Assembly: GCA_031290075.1 (NCBI GenBank)
Contig: JAITOG010000088.1
Span: 1 to 6,854, forward strand
Source: Holosporales bacterium
GTDB taxonomy: Bacteria; Pseudomonadota; Alphaproteobacteria; BNTO01
Reading direction: 5' to 3'
DNA: 6,854 nt
The notes beneath the pieces are model-generated. The model worked only from the letters and a program-made list of their open reading frames with translations, was not told the DNA's origin and searched no databases. This document shows, in pieces, positions 1 to 5,305 of the stretch. Position 1 is the first letter of the stretch, and the number at the start of each line of letters is the position of its first letter. The position numbers were made by a program, and so were the translations under genes.

Positions 1-168
1 ATTATTTTGCCTGAATGTTGGATTCATATTATCTGTGTTATTAGGCGAATAAGTAATTCTATTTATATTACTTTCTAATGGATCAACAGGTTCCTCAGTC
101 GAGTAAGCTACAATGCTCATAATAAACAAAAAAGCTAAACAATTTACTTTTTTTACAAAAACTTTCAT
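1..168 (-). CDS. N-terminal part of a small predicted secreted protein, unknown family (partial)
   Basis: This leftward reading frame starts at the ATG complementary to 166-168 and stays open for 56 codons to the window edge, so the C-terminus is missing. The protein begins MKVFVKKVNC, followed by a hydrophobic stretch (LAFLFIMSIVAYS, residues 11-23) and then a polar, Asn/Pro/Glu-rich mature region (TEEPVDPLES onward). This is a typical Sec signal peptide, probably cleaved near residue 23, so the product should be exported to the periplasm or beyond. A good ribosome binding site (AAGGA, complement of 177-181) lies 8 bases before the ATG, which fixes the start. I do not recognise the family and cannot assign a function. 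It is divergent from the secreted-protein gene at 326. Its promoter region holds a palindrome and a CtrA-like box, described separately. Confidence 0.8.
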   Translation of the reverse strand, partial: MKVFVKKVNCLAFLFIMSIVAYSTEEPVDPLESNINRITYSPNNTDNMNPTFRQNN

Positions 169-187
169 TTTTTTATTCCTTAAATAT

Positions 188-210
188 TATAATATACTTT
201 GTATATTATA
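188..210. promoter_or_regulatory. Perfect 23-bp palindrome in the divergent intergenic region (possible operator)
   Basis: The arms TATAATATAC (188-197) and GTATATTATA (201-210) are exact reverse complements around a 3-base centre (TTT). Each arm contains a perfect TATAAT -10 hexamer, at 188-193 on the plus strand and 205-210 on the minus strand. The minus-strand hexamer predicts a leftward start near 198 and a leader of about 30 bases that contains the ribosome binding site of the leftward gene. The symmetry suits a dimeric repressor site overlapping the promoter, but an AT-rich background makes palindromes of this composition easier to get by chance. The regulatory role is inference. Confidence 0.5.
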
Positions 211-236
211 CAAATTAAATATTAAAAAAGTATTAA
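205..236 (-). promoter_or_regulatory. Candidate leftward promoter with a CtrA-box-like element in place of the -35
   Basis: On the minus strand a perfect -10 (TATAAT, complement of 205-210) has no recognisable -35 hexamer 16-18 bases upstream. That position (222-236) is instead occupied by TTAA-AAAAGTA-TTAA, a full match to the CtrA consensus TTAA-N7-TTAA. In Caulobacter, CtrA-activated promoters typically lack a good -35 and carry this box there. In DNA this AT-rich, about one such match per window is expected by chance, so the assignment rests mainly on its position. Confidence 0.35.
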
Positions 237-325
237 TGGATTATATTAAAGTTTAAAAAAAATGTAGAAAATAAAGAATAATAATAGTATATATTGATAG
301 TTGCTTTTTTTTAAATCATCATTTT

Positions 326-1093
326 ATGCAAATACGTCAAATTTTTTTATTATTAGGATTAGTCTGTTCTTTCAGTTCTCTTCCTATACATGGAGACAGT
401 AACGAACAAAGCATCTTTGCGAAGCTTGCAAGACAGTTTGAAACGCCATTAGAAGTTATACAACATTCTTTACAATATGTTTCAAATACTGCTTCTGAGA
501 CGATTGAAAAATTATATCCACAACCTCCTTCTCCTCCTCTTTCTCTTTCTGATCCTGAGTTAAAGGAAATGTTAAGAGGAGCTGGAGATTATTTTGTACA
601 AAAAATTTTTCAAAATGCTTTTTCTAAAACTATAAAGCATTGTTTCGCTAGAGTATTGGAAATTCCTATTAAATCCTTTAATTTCTTTTATAATGGTGCT
701 CCTAAAATATCTGAGCGTAGTTTATTAGGTTTTATTCCTTGGGTTTCAGGGGAATATGATGAAGGAACCATATCTTTGCCTAAACGTATGATATTTTCTG
801 CTACTACCCCATTAACATTATTAGTTTTTAATATATGCCGTTTAAGTTTAATTTCTTTTAGGCAGAAACAAGATTTAAAAGATGAGAAATCTCTTGAAGA
901 GCAGAAACAAGATTTAAAAGATAGGATTCAATATTTTGCTAAATCAGCGGGAGTAAATGCAGCAATGGAAGCTGTTAAACTTCCTTCTTTTATAAAATGC
1001 ATACTTTCTGAATATATATTCCCCTATATTTCTTTGGAAAAATTAAAGAAATTGTTGCCTTTTAAAGGGAAATTGTTGCCTTTAAGAATATAG
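326..1093 (+). CDS. Predicted secreted protein of unknown function
   Basis: The 255-residue product starts with a Sec-type signal peptide: MQIRQ, a hydrophobic core FLLLGLVCSFSSLPI, and likely cleavage after HG (residue 23). After an acidic/amphipathic segment comes a proline-rich linker (PQPPSPPLSLS, residues 65-75), then a mixed helical region, and a moderately hydrophobic stretch (TPLTLLVFNICRLSLISF, about 161-178) that could be membrane-associated. A charged, coiled-coil-like segment (178-202) contains the heptad QKQDLKD twice, encoded by a 22-bp direct DNA repeat. The C-terminus is basic and contains a second small repeat (KLLP twice). No Shine-Dalgarno sequence is visible before the ATG, so the start is supported by the signal peptide rather than a ribosome binding site. 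GLVC is not a valid lipobox because Val precedes Cys. I recognise no family; export and host interaction are inference from context. Confidence 0.75.
   Translation: MQIRQIFLLLGLVCSFSSLPIHGDSNEQSIFAKLARQFETPLEVIQHSLQYVSNTASETIEKLYPQPPSPPLSLSDPELKEMLRGAGDYFVQKIFQNAFSKTIKHCFARVLEIPIKSFNFFYNGAPKISERSLLGFIPWVSGEYDEGTISLPKRMIFSATTPLTLLVFNICRLSLISFRQKQDLKDEKSLEEQKQDLKDRIQYFAKSAGVNAAMEAVKLPSFIKCILSEYIFPYISLEKLKKLLPFKGKLLPLRI
862..922 (+). repeat. 22-bp direct repeat inside the secreted-protein gene
   Basis: The sequence starting GCAGAAACAAGATTTAAAAG occurs at 862-883 and again at 901-922, exactly 39 bp (13 codons) apart and in frame, which duplicates the peptide QKQDLKD. This looks like a recent in-frame slippage duplication in a coiled-coil segment. 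Confidence 0.9.
1048..1083 (+). repeat. 15-bp direct repeat at the 3' end of the secreted-protein gene
   Basis: GAAATTGTTGCCTTT occurs at 1048-1062 and 1069-1083, a 21-bp (7-codon) period that duplicates the peptide KLLPF/KLLPL just before the stop codon. It is in frame and so only lengthens the C-terminus. Confidence 0.85.
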
Positions 1094-1119
1094 AATTGTT
1101 CCAATTAGCCGATAATTAG

Positions 1120-1208
1120 TGTTGCAAACTAAGCTTAATTATTGCTTTTGATGTCTCAAATGCTACAAAAATCCTAGCTGATTTTTTGAAAAAATGCAGT
1201 TTGCAACA
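1120..1208. mobile_element. Short element-like sequence with 11-bp perfect terminal inverted repeats (possible IS6-type remnant or MITE)
   Basis: TGTTGCAAACT (1120-1130) and AGTTTGCAACA (1198-1208) are exact reverse complements that bound an 89-bp sequence. The TGTTGCAAA core is the same as in the ends of IS6/IS26-family elements, which typically read CTGTTGCAAA. There is no room for a transposase. One frame is open on the minus strand across the interior, but it has no start and no recognised motif. No target-site duplication is visible beside the ends. An internally deleted IS6-type element or unrelated MITE is my inference; a chance inverted repeat is less likely given 11 perfect pairs. 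Confidence 0.4.
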
Positions 1209-1239
1209 ATCTATAAGGTATACTAAGATCGAAGCGATG

Positions 1240-1263
1240 AACAAATTTGCAGAAGAAATTGAG
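1240..1263. repeat. 24-bp dispersed repeat, copy 1
   Basis: The 24 bases that begin AACAAATTTGCAGAAGAAAT are identical to 5043-5066, downstream of hppA. Here they lie in frame after an ATG (1237), giving MNKFAEEIEK before a stop at about 1290, possibly a fragment of a decayed coding sequence. No ribosome binding site accompanies this ATG. Confidence 0.75.
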
Positions 1264-1299
1264 AAGCTGTCTTTATGGATATTTCTTTAACTGGTGTTT

Positions 1300-1392
1300 T
1301 ATACCCAAACCCCAAAAAATTGCGGATTCAAACTTCCTGGATTTCAAGGATTGGCAGCAATTAAAATCCGCATTCTTTGGGGGCCCCAGTAT
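1300..1392. repeat. 93-bp palindromic repeat, copy A (upstream of the ankyrin-like gene)
   Basis: The segment from TATACCCAAACCCCAAAAAA to GGCCCCAGTAT matches 2584-2676 in the same orientation at about nine positions in ten, with identical first 37 bases. It is an imperfect palindrome: TGCGGATT (1321-1328) pairs with AATCCGCA (1365-1372), and the stem extends outward by pairing CCCCAAAAAA with TTCTTTGGGG with a bulge. The loop is about 36 bases. Size, palindromy and recurrence resemble the palindromic repeat elements known from Rickettsia genomes, though I cannot match it to a named family. It has an open reading frame in more than one phase. Confidence 0.75.
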
Positions 1393-1530
1393 ATACAGAT
1401 GTTCCACGCTCCATGTAAATAACAAAGGAATCGTTGGCTTCTCCAAATCTATTGAGAAATTTTAGTACAACTTGGAAGATTAAAAAACGTAAAAGGGGGT
1501 AAGTAAAGATAGAAAAAAATAAAATAAAAC

Positions 1531-1562
1531 TTGAAATGTATAAGGAACATTGTTATCCTTAT
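1531..1562 (+). promoter_or_regulatory. Promoter of the ankyrin-like gene with an overlapping inverted repeat
   Basis: TTGAAA (1531-1536) and TATCCT (1554-1559) are separated by 17 bp. They match the -35 and -10 consensus at 5 and 4 of 6 positions and predict a start near 1566, shortly before the ribosome binding site. A perfect inverted repeat, ATAAGGA (1540-1546) and TCCTTAT (1556-1562), covers the spacer and the -10, where a dimeric repressor could bind. The operator role is inference. Confidence 0.45.
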
Positions 1563-1574
1563 CTAGATTATTTT

Positions 1575-1581
1575 AAAGGAG
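1575..1581 (+). promoter_or_regulatory. Ribosome binding site that fixes the start of the ankyrin-like gene
   Basis: AAAGGAG lies 8 bases before the ATG at 1590. The in-frame upstream ATG at 1536 has no such site and lies inside the predicted promoter, so 1590 is the better start. Confidence 0.75.
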
Positions 1582-1589
1582 TATATAAA

Positions 1590-2504
1590 ATGAAAGGATT
1601 TTATAAAACTACGACGTCGCTTGTTTCGTTATTGGAGATAAGCAATCTTTCTTGCGAGGTATTACATGATGCAGGAGCAATAAGCCAAGAAATGCTACAA
1701 CCTAAAGGAGTATTTGGAAATTTGTTAATAGAAACTGTTGTTTCTCCTGCTCCTAGCCAAGAAGCTGCTGTTCTTAATGCAAATATAAAGGCTAAAAATA
1801 AAGATAGACTTACCCCACTTCATGCAGCTGTTATAAGTAAACATTTTGAGATTGCTAGAGAATTACTTGAAAAGGAAGCAAATATAGAGGTTCCCCCACT
1901 TCGTTTAGCAGTTATAGCTGATATTGTTAGAGAATTATCACTTATACTTAGAATAGAAGCTCAAAATATGGATGGACGTAATCTACCTGATATAAAGGAA
2001 CTGCTGGGATTGTTAGAGATGGAAGCAAATCCACTTCGTTTTGCTGTTATAAATAAACATTTTGAGATTGCTAGAGAATTACTTGAAGGATATATAGAGC
2101 TTACCCCACTTCGTTTAGCAGTTATAGCTGATATTGTTAGAGAATTATCACGTAGACTTAGAATAGAAGCTCAAAATATGGATGGATATAATCTACCTGC
2201 TATAAAGGAACTGCTGGAATTGTTAGAGATGGAAGCAAATCCACTTCGTTTTGCTGTTATATCCGGAAAAGCTGATGTTGCTAGAGAATTACTTGAAAAG
2301 GAAGCAAATATAGAGGTTACCCCACTTCGTTTAGCAGTTATAGCTGATATTGTTGGAGAATTATCATGTAGACTTAGATTAGAAGCTCAAAATATGGATG
2401 GATATAATCTACTTGCTATAAAGGAAATGCTGAAATTGTTAGAGATGGAAGCAAATCCACTTCGTTTTGCTGATCCGGAAAAGCTGATGTTGTTAGCGAA
2501 TTAA
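1590..2504 (+). CDS. Ankyrin-like repeat protein, 3' end frameshifted
   Basis: The product is 304 residues from the ATG at 1590, chosen for its strong ribosome binding site. After an N-terminal region without a clear signal peptide comes one good ankyrin motif (RLTPLHAAVISKHFEIAREL, about residues 73-92). Three units of 70-72 residues follow, beginning at residues 103, 173 and 245. Each has a degenerate PLRLAVIADI half, a helical QNMDGxNLxxIKELLxLLEM linker and a PLRFAVI half resembling the ankyrin TPLHxA helix. Ankyrin proteins bind partner proteins, and intracellular bacteria often secrete them into host cells; secretion here is unproven. In the third unit the coding sequence has lost 4 bases after 2472 relative to unit 2, so the frame shifts and ends at LMLLAN. 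The original protein was probably longer. It sits between two direct copies of a 93-bp palindromic repeat and has its own promoter. It may be functional in truncated form or a young pseudogene. Confidence 0.7.
   Translation: MKGFYKTTTSLVSLLEISNLSCEVLHDAGAISQEMLQPKGVFGNLLIETVVSPAPSQEAAVLNANIKAKNKDRLTPLHAAVISKHFEIARELLEKEANIEVPPLRLAVIADIVRELSLILRIEAQNMDGRNLPDIKELLGLLEMEANPLRFAVINKHFEIARELLEGYIELTPLRLAVIADIVRELSRRLRIEAQNMDGYNLPAIKELLELLEMEANPLRFAVISGKADVARELLEKEANIEVTPLRLAVIADIVGELSCRLRLEAQNMDGYNLLAIKEMLKLLEMEANPLRFADPEKLMLLAN
1896..2489 (+). repeat. Tandem 210/216-bp repeats within the ankyrin-like gene
   Basis: The units begin at the CCACTTCGTTTAGCAGTTAT segments at 1896, 2106 and 2322; the first is 210 bp and the second 216 bp because of a two-codon difference (LLEGYIEL versus LLEKEANIEV). 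The third is cut short by the frameshift. Long blocks are identical at the DNA level between units, including silent sites, which points to recent duplication or gene conversion rather than old divergence. Confidence 0.9.
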
Positions 2505-2766
2505 GCGGCTGGAAAAAATAGACGCCATAGATTTAGTTAGAGAAGCATGGCATGTTGACTCATTTCAAATGTTTTTAGCCAACTATACCCAAACCCCAAA
2601 AAATTGCGGATTCAAACTTCTTGGGTTTCAAAATTGGCAGCAATTAAATTCCGCGTTCTTTTGGGGGGCCCAGTATGTGTATTTGGTGGCTGTCATCATG
2701 GCCAAGGCTAAGTCCTGGATGCTTTATAAAATTATTTTTTTTTATAATTGTTCTTTTGAAGATTGA
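2505..2766 (+). pseudogene. Out-of-frame 3' remnant of the ankyrin-like gene fused to palindromic repeat copy B
   Basis: Past the premature stop, the frame restored by the lost 4 bases would continue to AVISGKADVVSELSGWKK and stop at 2519-2521. A further frame, open from about 2497 to 2766, reads RLEKIDAIDLVREAWHVDSF and then passes directly into the palindromic repeat (YTQTPKNCGF onward). Adding one base after AGC (2504-2506) would join ELS to RLEKIDAIDL. I therefore read this as the decayed tail of the gene, with two frameshifts, into which the repeat inserted. No separate ribosome binding site precedes the ATG at 2569, so it is not called as an independent gene. Confidence 0.5.
2584..2676. 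repeat. 93-bp palindromic repeat, copy B (downstream of the ankyrin-like gene)
   Basis: This is the direct-orientation partner of 1300-1392, starting TATACCCAAACCCCAAAAAA and ending GGCCCAGTAT. It differs by scattered substitutions, one lost base near 2630 and small changes in the T and G runs. The arms (TGCGGATT against AATTCCGCG) still pair, though less well than in copy A. Similarity to copy A stops right after CAGTAT, which helps define the element's right edge. Confidence 0.75.
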
Positions 2767-2869
2767 GATGTTACTTGTTTTATACACAAACAGAATATTT
2801 TCAAAAAAGTATAACAATCACAAAAAGCACCTAGGACTTAGCCCTAGTAAGCATAGTTCGTGTTAATAT
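2677..2869. other. Non-coding stretch before the hppA promoter
   Basis: No gene is supported here. The 11-bp sequence GGCTAAGTCCT (2706-2716) recurs inverted as AGGACTTAGCC (2833-2843), bounding a 138-bp AT-rich interval that might be another decayed element. A run of nine T (2734-2742 region) lies between two short AT inverted arms. The open frame seen at 2675-2866 has no ribosome binding site and an unusual composition, so I treat it as chance. Confidence 0.55.
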
Positions 2870-2880
2870 TTGCTATTTTA
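2852..2880 (+). repeat. Short repeat upstream of hppA, recurring downstream at 5126-5156
   Basis: CATAGTTCGTGTTAATATTT followed by an AT-rich tail resembles CATAGTTCGCGTAATTAATA at 5126-5156. The first nine bases are identical and TTAATATT is shared after a 2-base difference. The copies flank hppA in the same orientation. This copy overlaps the predicted -35 of hppA, so it may be promoter sequence, an element end or both. Confidence 0.45.
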
Positions 2881-2898
2881 CTCAGCTTTTGGTATAAA
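2870..2898 (+). promoter_or_regulatory. Promoter of hppA
   Basis: TTGCTA (2870-2875) and TATAAA (2893-2898) are separated by exactly 17 bp, matching the -35 and -10 consensus at 4 and 5 of 6 positions. The predicted start near 2905 gives a leader of only about 25 bases. This supports a start codon at or near 2930. Confidence 0.5.
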
Positions 2899-2929
2899 TC
2901 CTTCAGTTAGTATATAAAATGGTATTTGT

Positions 2930-5020
2930 ATGTGCTTTTTTTCAACTGGTAACCAAGTTCTCTGTTTTGCCACAGGGTGTGGAGTATTAGGAATTTTATT
3001 TTCCTTATTATCTATGTTTTCCGTTTTTTCCAAACCTAAAGGAGATGCGAAAATGCGGGAAGTAGCAAATGCAATTCAAACAGGAGCAAAAGCCTTTTTG
3101 AACCGCCAGTATTTCACGATTACTATGGTAGGACTGGTTGTAGTGTTAGCTTTGTGGTTTTTGCTAGACAGAGCCGTTAGTATTGGTTTTATTATAGGGG
3201 CTTTTCTCTCTGGAGCCGCAGGGTATGTAGGAATGAATGTTTCTGTTAGGGCAAATGTTAGAACTGCAGAAGCTGCTAAATACGGGTTAAAGGCAGGATT
3301 ATCCTTAGCATTCAAATCTGGGGCTATAACGGGTCTTTTGGTTGTAAGCTTTGGGTTGATAGGCGTTGTTGGAACTTTTTACTTTTTCAATTCCTTTTTA
3401 GGAATTTCGGAAAGATTAGTGCTAGAGTCTTTAGTTGCTCTTGGATTTGGAGCTTCATTAATTTCCATTTTTGCAAGGCTTGGCGGTGGGATTTTCACAA
3501 AAGGAGCCGATATTGGAGCTGATTTAGTTGGTAAAATCGAAGCCGGAATTCCAGAAGATGATCCTCGTAATCCAGCTGTTATTGCTGATAATGTAGGAGA
3601 TAACGTTGGTGATTGCGCTGGGATGGCAGCCGACCTTTTTGAAACATACGTTGTTACAATTGTAGCTTCAATGGTTTTAGCCTCTATTCATTTTGCAGGA
3701 TCTGCAAAAGTTTTACTTATGATGTATCCTTTAGCAATTTGCGGAATTTGCATCCTTAGCAGTATTTTAGGAACATTCTTCGTAAGGTTAGGTTCAAGTA
3801 ACAAAATAATGAGAGCACTATATAAAGGTGTGATAGCTACATGCATTTTTTCAGCCATTGCAATATACTTTGTTACAAAATGTATGTTTACAGGGGTTGC
3901 TGCAATTGAACTGCAATTTTCAGCTATGGACATGTACATTTGCACAATAGTTGGAATTATTGTGACTGGGCTTCTGATTGTTGTAACAGAATATTACACA
4001 GCTAAGGATTATAGGCCTGTTAAAGCTATTGCAAAGGCTTCAAGGACAGGACATGGAACAAATGTAATTCAAGGGCTTTCGATTTCGCTGGAAGCAACGG
4101 CTTTACCAACACTTGTTATTTGTGCGGGTATCATTGTAGCTTACATACATGCGGGGCTGTTTGGGATTTCCATTGCAGCAATCTCTATGTTAGCTTTGGC
4201 TGGTATGATTGTGGCACTTGATGCGTATGGCCCAATTACAGATAATGCGGGAGGAATTGCGGAAATGTCGGGGATGGCTGAAAAAGTTCGCGAAGTAACA
4301 GATGCACTAGATGCTGTAGGAAATACTACAAAGGCCGTAACCAAGGGGTATGCTATTGGTTCTGCGGCATTAGCTGCTTTAGTTTTGTTTTCAGCATATA
4401 CAGAAAACTTACATCACTACTTTACCAATATTTCTGTTAATTTTAATTTACAAGACCCTTATGTATTAATAGGGCTTTTAATTGGAGGAATGTTACCGTT
4501 TCTTTTTGGTTCTATGGGAATGATGGCGGTTGGACGTGTTGGGGGAGCAGTTGTTGAAGAAGTGCGTAGGCAGTTTAGAACGATAAAAGGAATAATGAGT
4601 GGAGATGCTAAGCCAGATTACGGAAGTGCCGTTGATATACTTACAAAACGCTCTATTAGGGAAATGATTATTCCTTCGCTTTTGCCGGTTTTTTCGCCTA
4701 TTGCAATTTATTTTGTAGTTGATGTTATTGCCGGCCAAGTTTCGGCATTTGCGGCACTTGGAGCCATGCTTATAGGAACCATTATTACAGGGGTTTTTGT
4801 AGCAATTTCCATGACGTCCGGAGGTGGCGCCTGGGACAATGCAAAAAAGTATATAGAAGATGGATTCTACGGAGGAAAAGGTTCAGATGCTCATAAAGCG
4901 GCTATAACTGGAGACACTGTGGGAGATCCATACAAAGATACTGCAGGACCATCAATTAACCCTATGATTAAGATTGTTAATATCGTTGCTTTATTATTGT
5001 TAGCAATTTTGGCTAAATAA
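2930..5020 (+). CDS. hppA: K+-independent-type H+-translocating membrane pyrophosphatase
   Basis: This 696-residue multi-pass inner-membrane protein couples hydrolysis of pyrophosphate to phosphate with outward proton pumping, recovering energy from biosynthetic pyrophosphate. The family signature is complete: [20 protein letters not shown] (185-204), the Mg-pyrophosphate loop [20 protein letters not shown] (209-228), [16 protein letters not shown] (431-446), and the C-terminal [14 protein letters not shown] (661-674). In [10 protein letters not shown], Lys468 and Thr471 occupy the positions that are Ala in K+-dependent enzymes, so this should be the K+-independent, proton-pumping subfamily. 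The length is normal for bacterial members and the core is uninterrupted. The start is the weak point: no Shine-Dalgarno sequence precedes the ATG at 2930, and the first 12 residues are not conserved-looking, but the first membrane helix (about 13-34) needs a start near here. It is monocistronic, with its own promoter. Confidence 0.96.
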   Translation: MCFFSTGNQVLCFATGCGVLGILFSLLSMFSVFSKPKGDAKMREVANAIQTGAKAFLNRQYFTITMVGLVVVLALWFLLDRAVSIGFIIGAFLSGAAGYVGMNVSVRANVRTAEAAKYGLKAGLSLAFKSGAITGLLVVSFGLIGVVGTFYFFNSFLGISERLVLESLVALGFGASLISIFARLGGGIFTKGADIGADLVGKIEAGIPEDDPRNPAVIADNVGDNVGDCAGMAADLFETYVVTIVASMVLASIHFAGSAKVLLMMYPLAICGICILSSILGTFFVRLGSSNKIMRALYKGVIATCIFSAIAIYFVTKCMFTGVAAIELQFSAMDMYICTIVGIIVTGLLIVVTEYYTAKDYRPVKAIAKASRTGHGTNVIQGLSISLEATALPTLVICAGIIVAYIHAGLFGISIAAISMLALAGMIVALDAYGPITDNAGGIAEMSGMAEKVREVTDALDAVGNTTKAVTKGYAIGSAALAALVLFSAYTENLHHYFTNISVNFNLQDPYVLIGLLIGGMLPFLFGSMGMMAVGRVGGAVVEEVRRQFRTIKGIMSGDAKPDYGSAVDILTKRSIREMIIPSLLPVFSPIAIYFVVDVIAGQVSAFAALGAMLIGTIITGVFVAISMTSGGGAWDNAKKYIEDGFYGGKGSDAHKAAITGDTVGDPYKDTAGPSINPMIKIVNIVALLLLAILAK

Positions 5021-5027
5021 TTTTGTA

Positions 5028-5083
5028 TTAGACTTTCTTCGAAACAAATTTGCAGAAGAAATTGAGTTACGAAGGAAGTCTAA
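5028..5083. repeat. Long-armed hairpin just after hppA, containing the 24-bp dispersed repeat
   Basis: TTAGACTTTCTTCG (5028-5041) and CGAAGGAAGTCTAA (5070-5083) pair over 14 positions, with one G-U pair in RNA, around a 28-base loop. The loop holds the same 24 bp as 1240-1263 (here 5043-5066). An alternative stem is possible because TTTCTTC (5034-5040) is also exactly complementary to GAAGAAA (5055-5061). It begins 8 bases after the hppA stop and could end or protect the transcript, but no T-run follows, so it is not a standard intrinsic terminator. It may equally be a small mobile palindrome. Confidence 0.6.
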
Positions 5084-5305
5084 CAAAACCTTCAATTACA
5101 CCATTTTAGGGGCTTTTATCTAATCCATAGTTCGCGTAATTAATATTTTTTATTTTGTAGTGTTGTAATGGATTAAACCTCCTTTGTTTACAGGCCGCAC
5201 ATATTATCAAATTGTACTTACAATTTACAATAATTTAAAATGGTATAAGTATTCTATTGCCTTTTATATTGGAATCTAAACGACTATATATAAATCAAAA
5301 AAACA
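5084..5305. other. Non-coding stretch between the hppA hairpin and the ctrA control region
   Basis: No gene is supported on either strand. It contains the second copy of the short repeat (5126-5156), an 8-bp inverted repeat (TAATCCAT 5121-5128 / ATGGATTA 5168-5175) and the sequence ACCTCCTTT (5177-5185), which reads AAAGGAGGT on the minus strand but has no start codon at a usable distance. The rest is AT-rich sequence without a recognised signal. Confidence 0.6.

Larger units (their letters stand above)
1094..1530. other. Gene-poor stretch of decayed repeats between the secreted-protein gene and the ankyrin-like gene
   Basis: I find no credible gene here. In order it holds an element-like inverted repeat (1120-1208), a 24-bp sequence that recurs after hppA (1240-1263), a 93-bp palindromic repeat (1300-1392) and about 140 bp of low-complexity, A-rich sequence without a recognised signal. 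A small hairpin (AAAAATC 1167-1173 / GATTTTT 1180-1186) lies about 75 bp after the preceding stop codon. It ends in a T-run and might terminate transcription, but it has only two G-C pairs in the stem as read, so I do not call it as a terminator. A 72-codon open frame at 1247-1465 merely reads through the palindromic repeat. Confidence 0.7.

Noticed and set aside
359..370. Lipoprotein signal (GLVC) in the 326 protein
   Set aside because: Val before Cys does not fit a lipobox, and the hydrophobic core continues past the Cys.
1247..1465. 72-codon open frame reading through palindromic repeat copy A
   Set aside because: It has no ribosome binding site, lies mostly inside the repeat, and copy B is open in a different phase, so the frame is not conserved between copies.
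1536..1589. Upstream in-frame ATG as start of the ankyrin-like gene
   Set aside because: It lies within the predicted promoter and has no ribosome binding site, while the ATG at 1590 has AAAGGAG at 8 bases.
2675..2866. 63-codon open frame before hppA
   Set aside because: No ribosome binding site, Phe/Ile/Lys-rich low-complexity product, and it overlaps the repeat edge and an inverted repeat.
3076..4738. Several minus-strand open frames inside hppA
   Set aside because: They are antisense to a fully conserved coding sequence and have no start signals or recognisable product.
5177..5185. AAAGGAGGT on the minus strand, a perfect ribosome binding site
   Set aside because: No ATG, GTG or TTG lies at a usable distance and no open frame follows.
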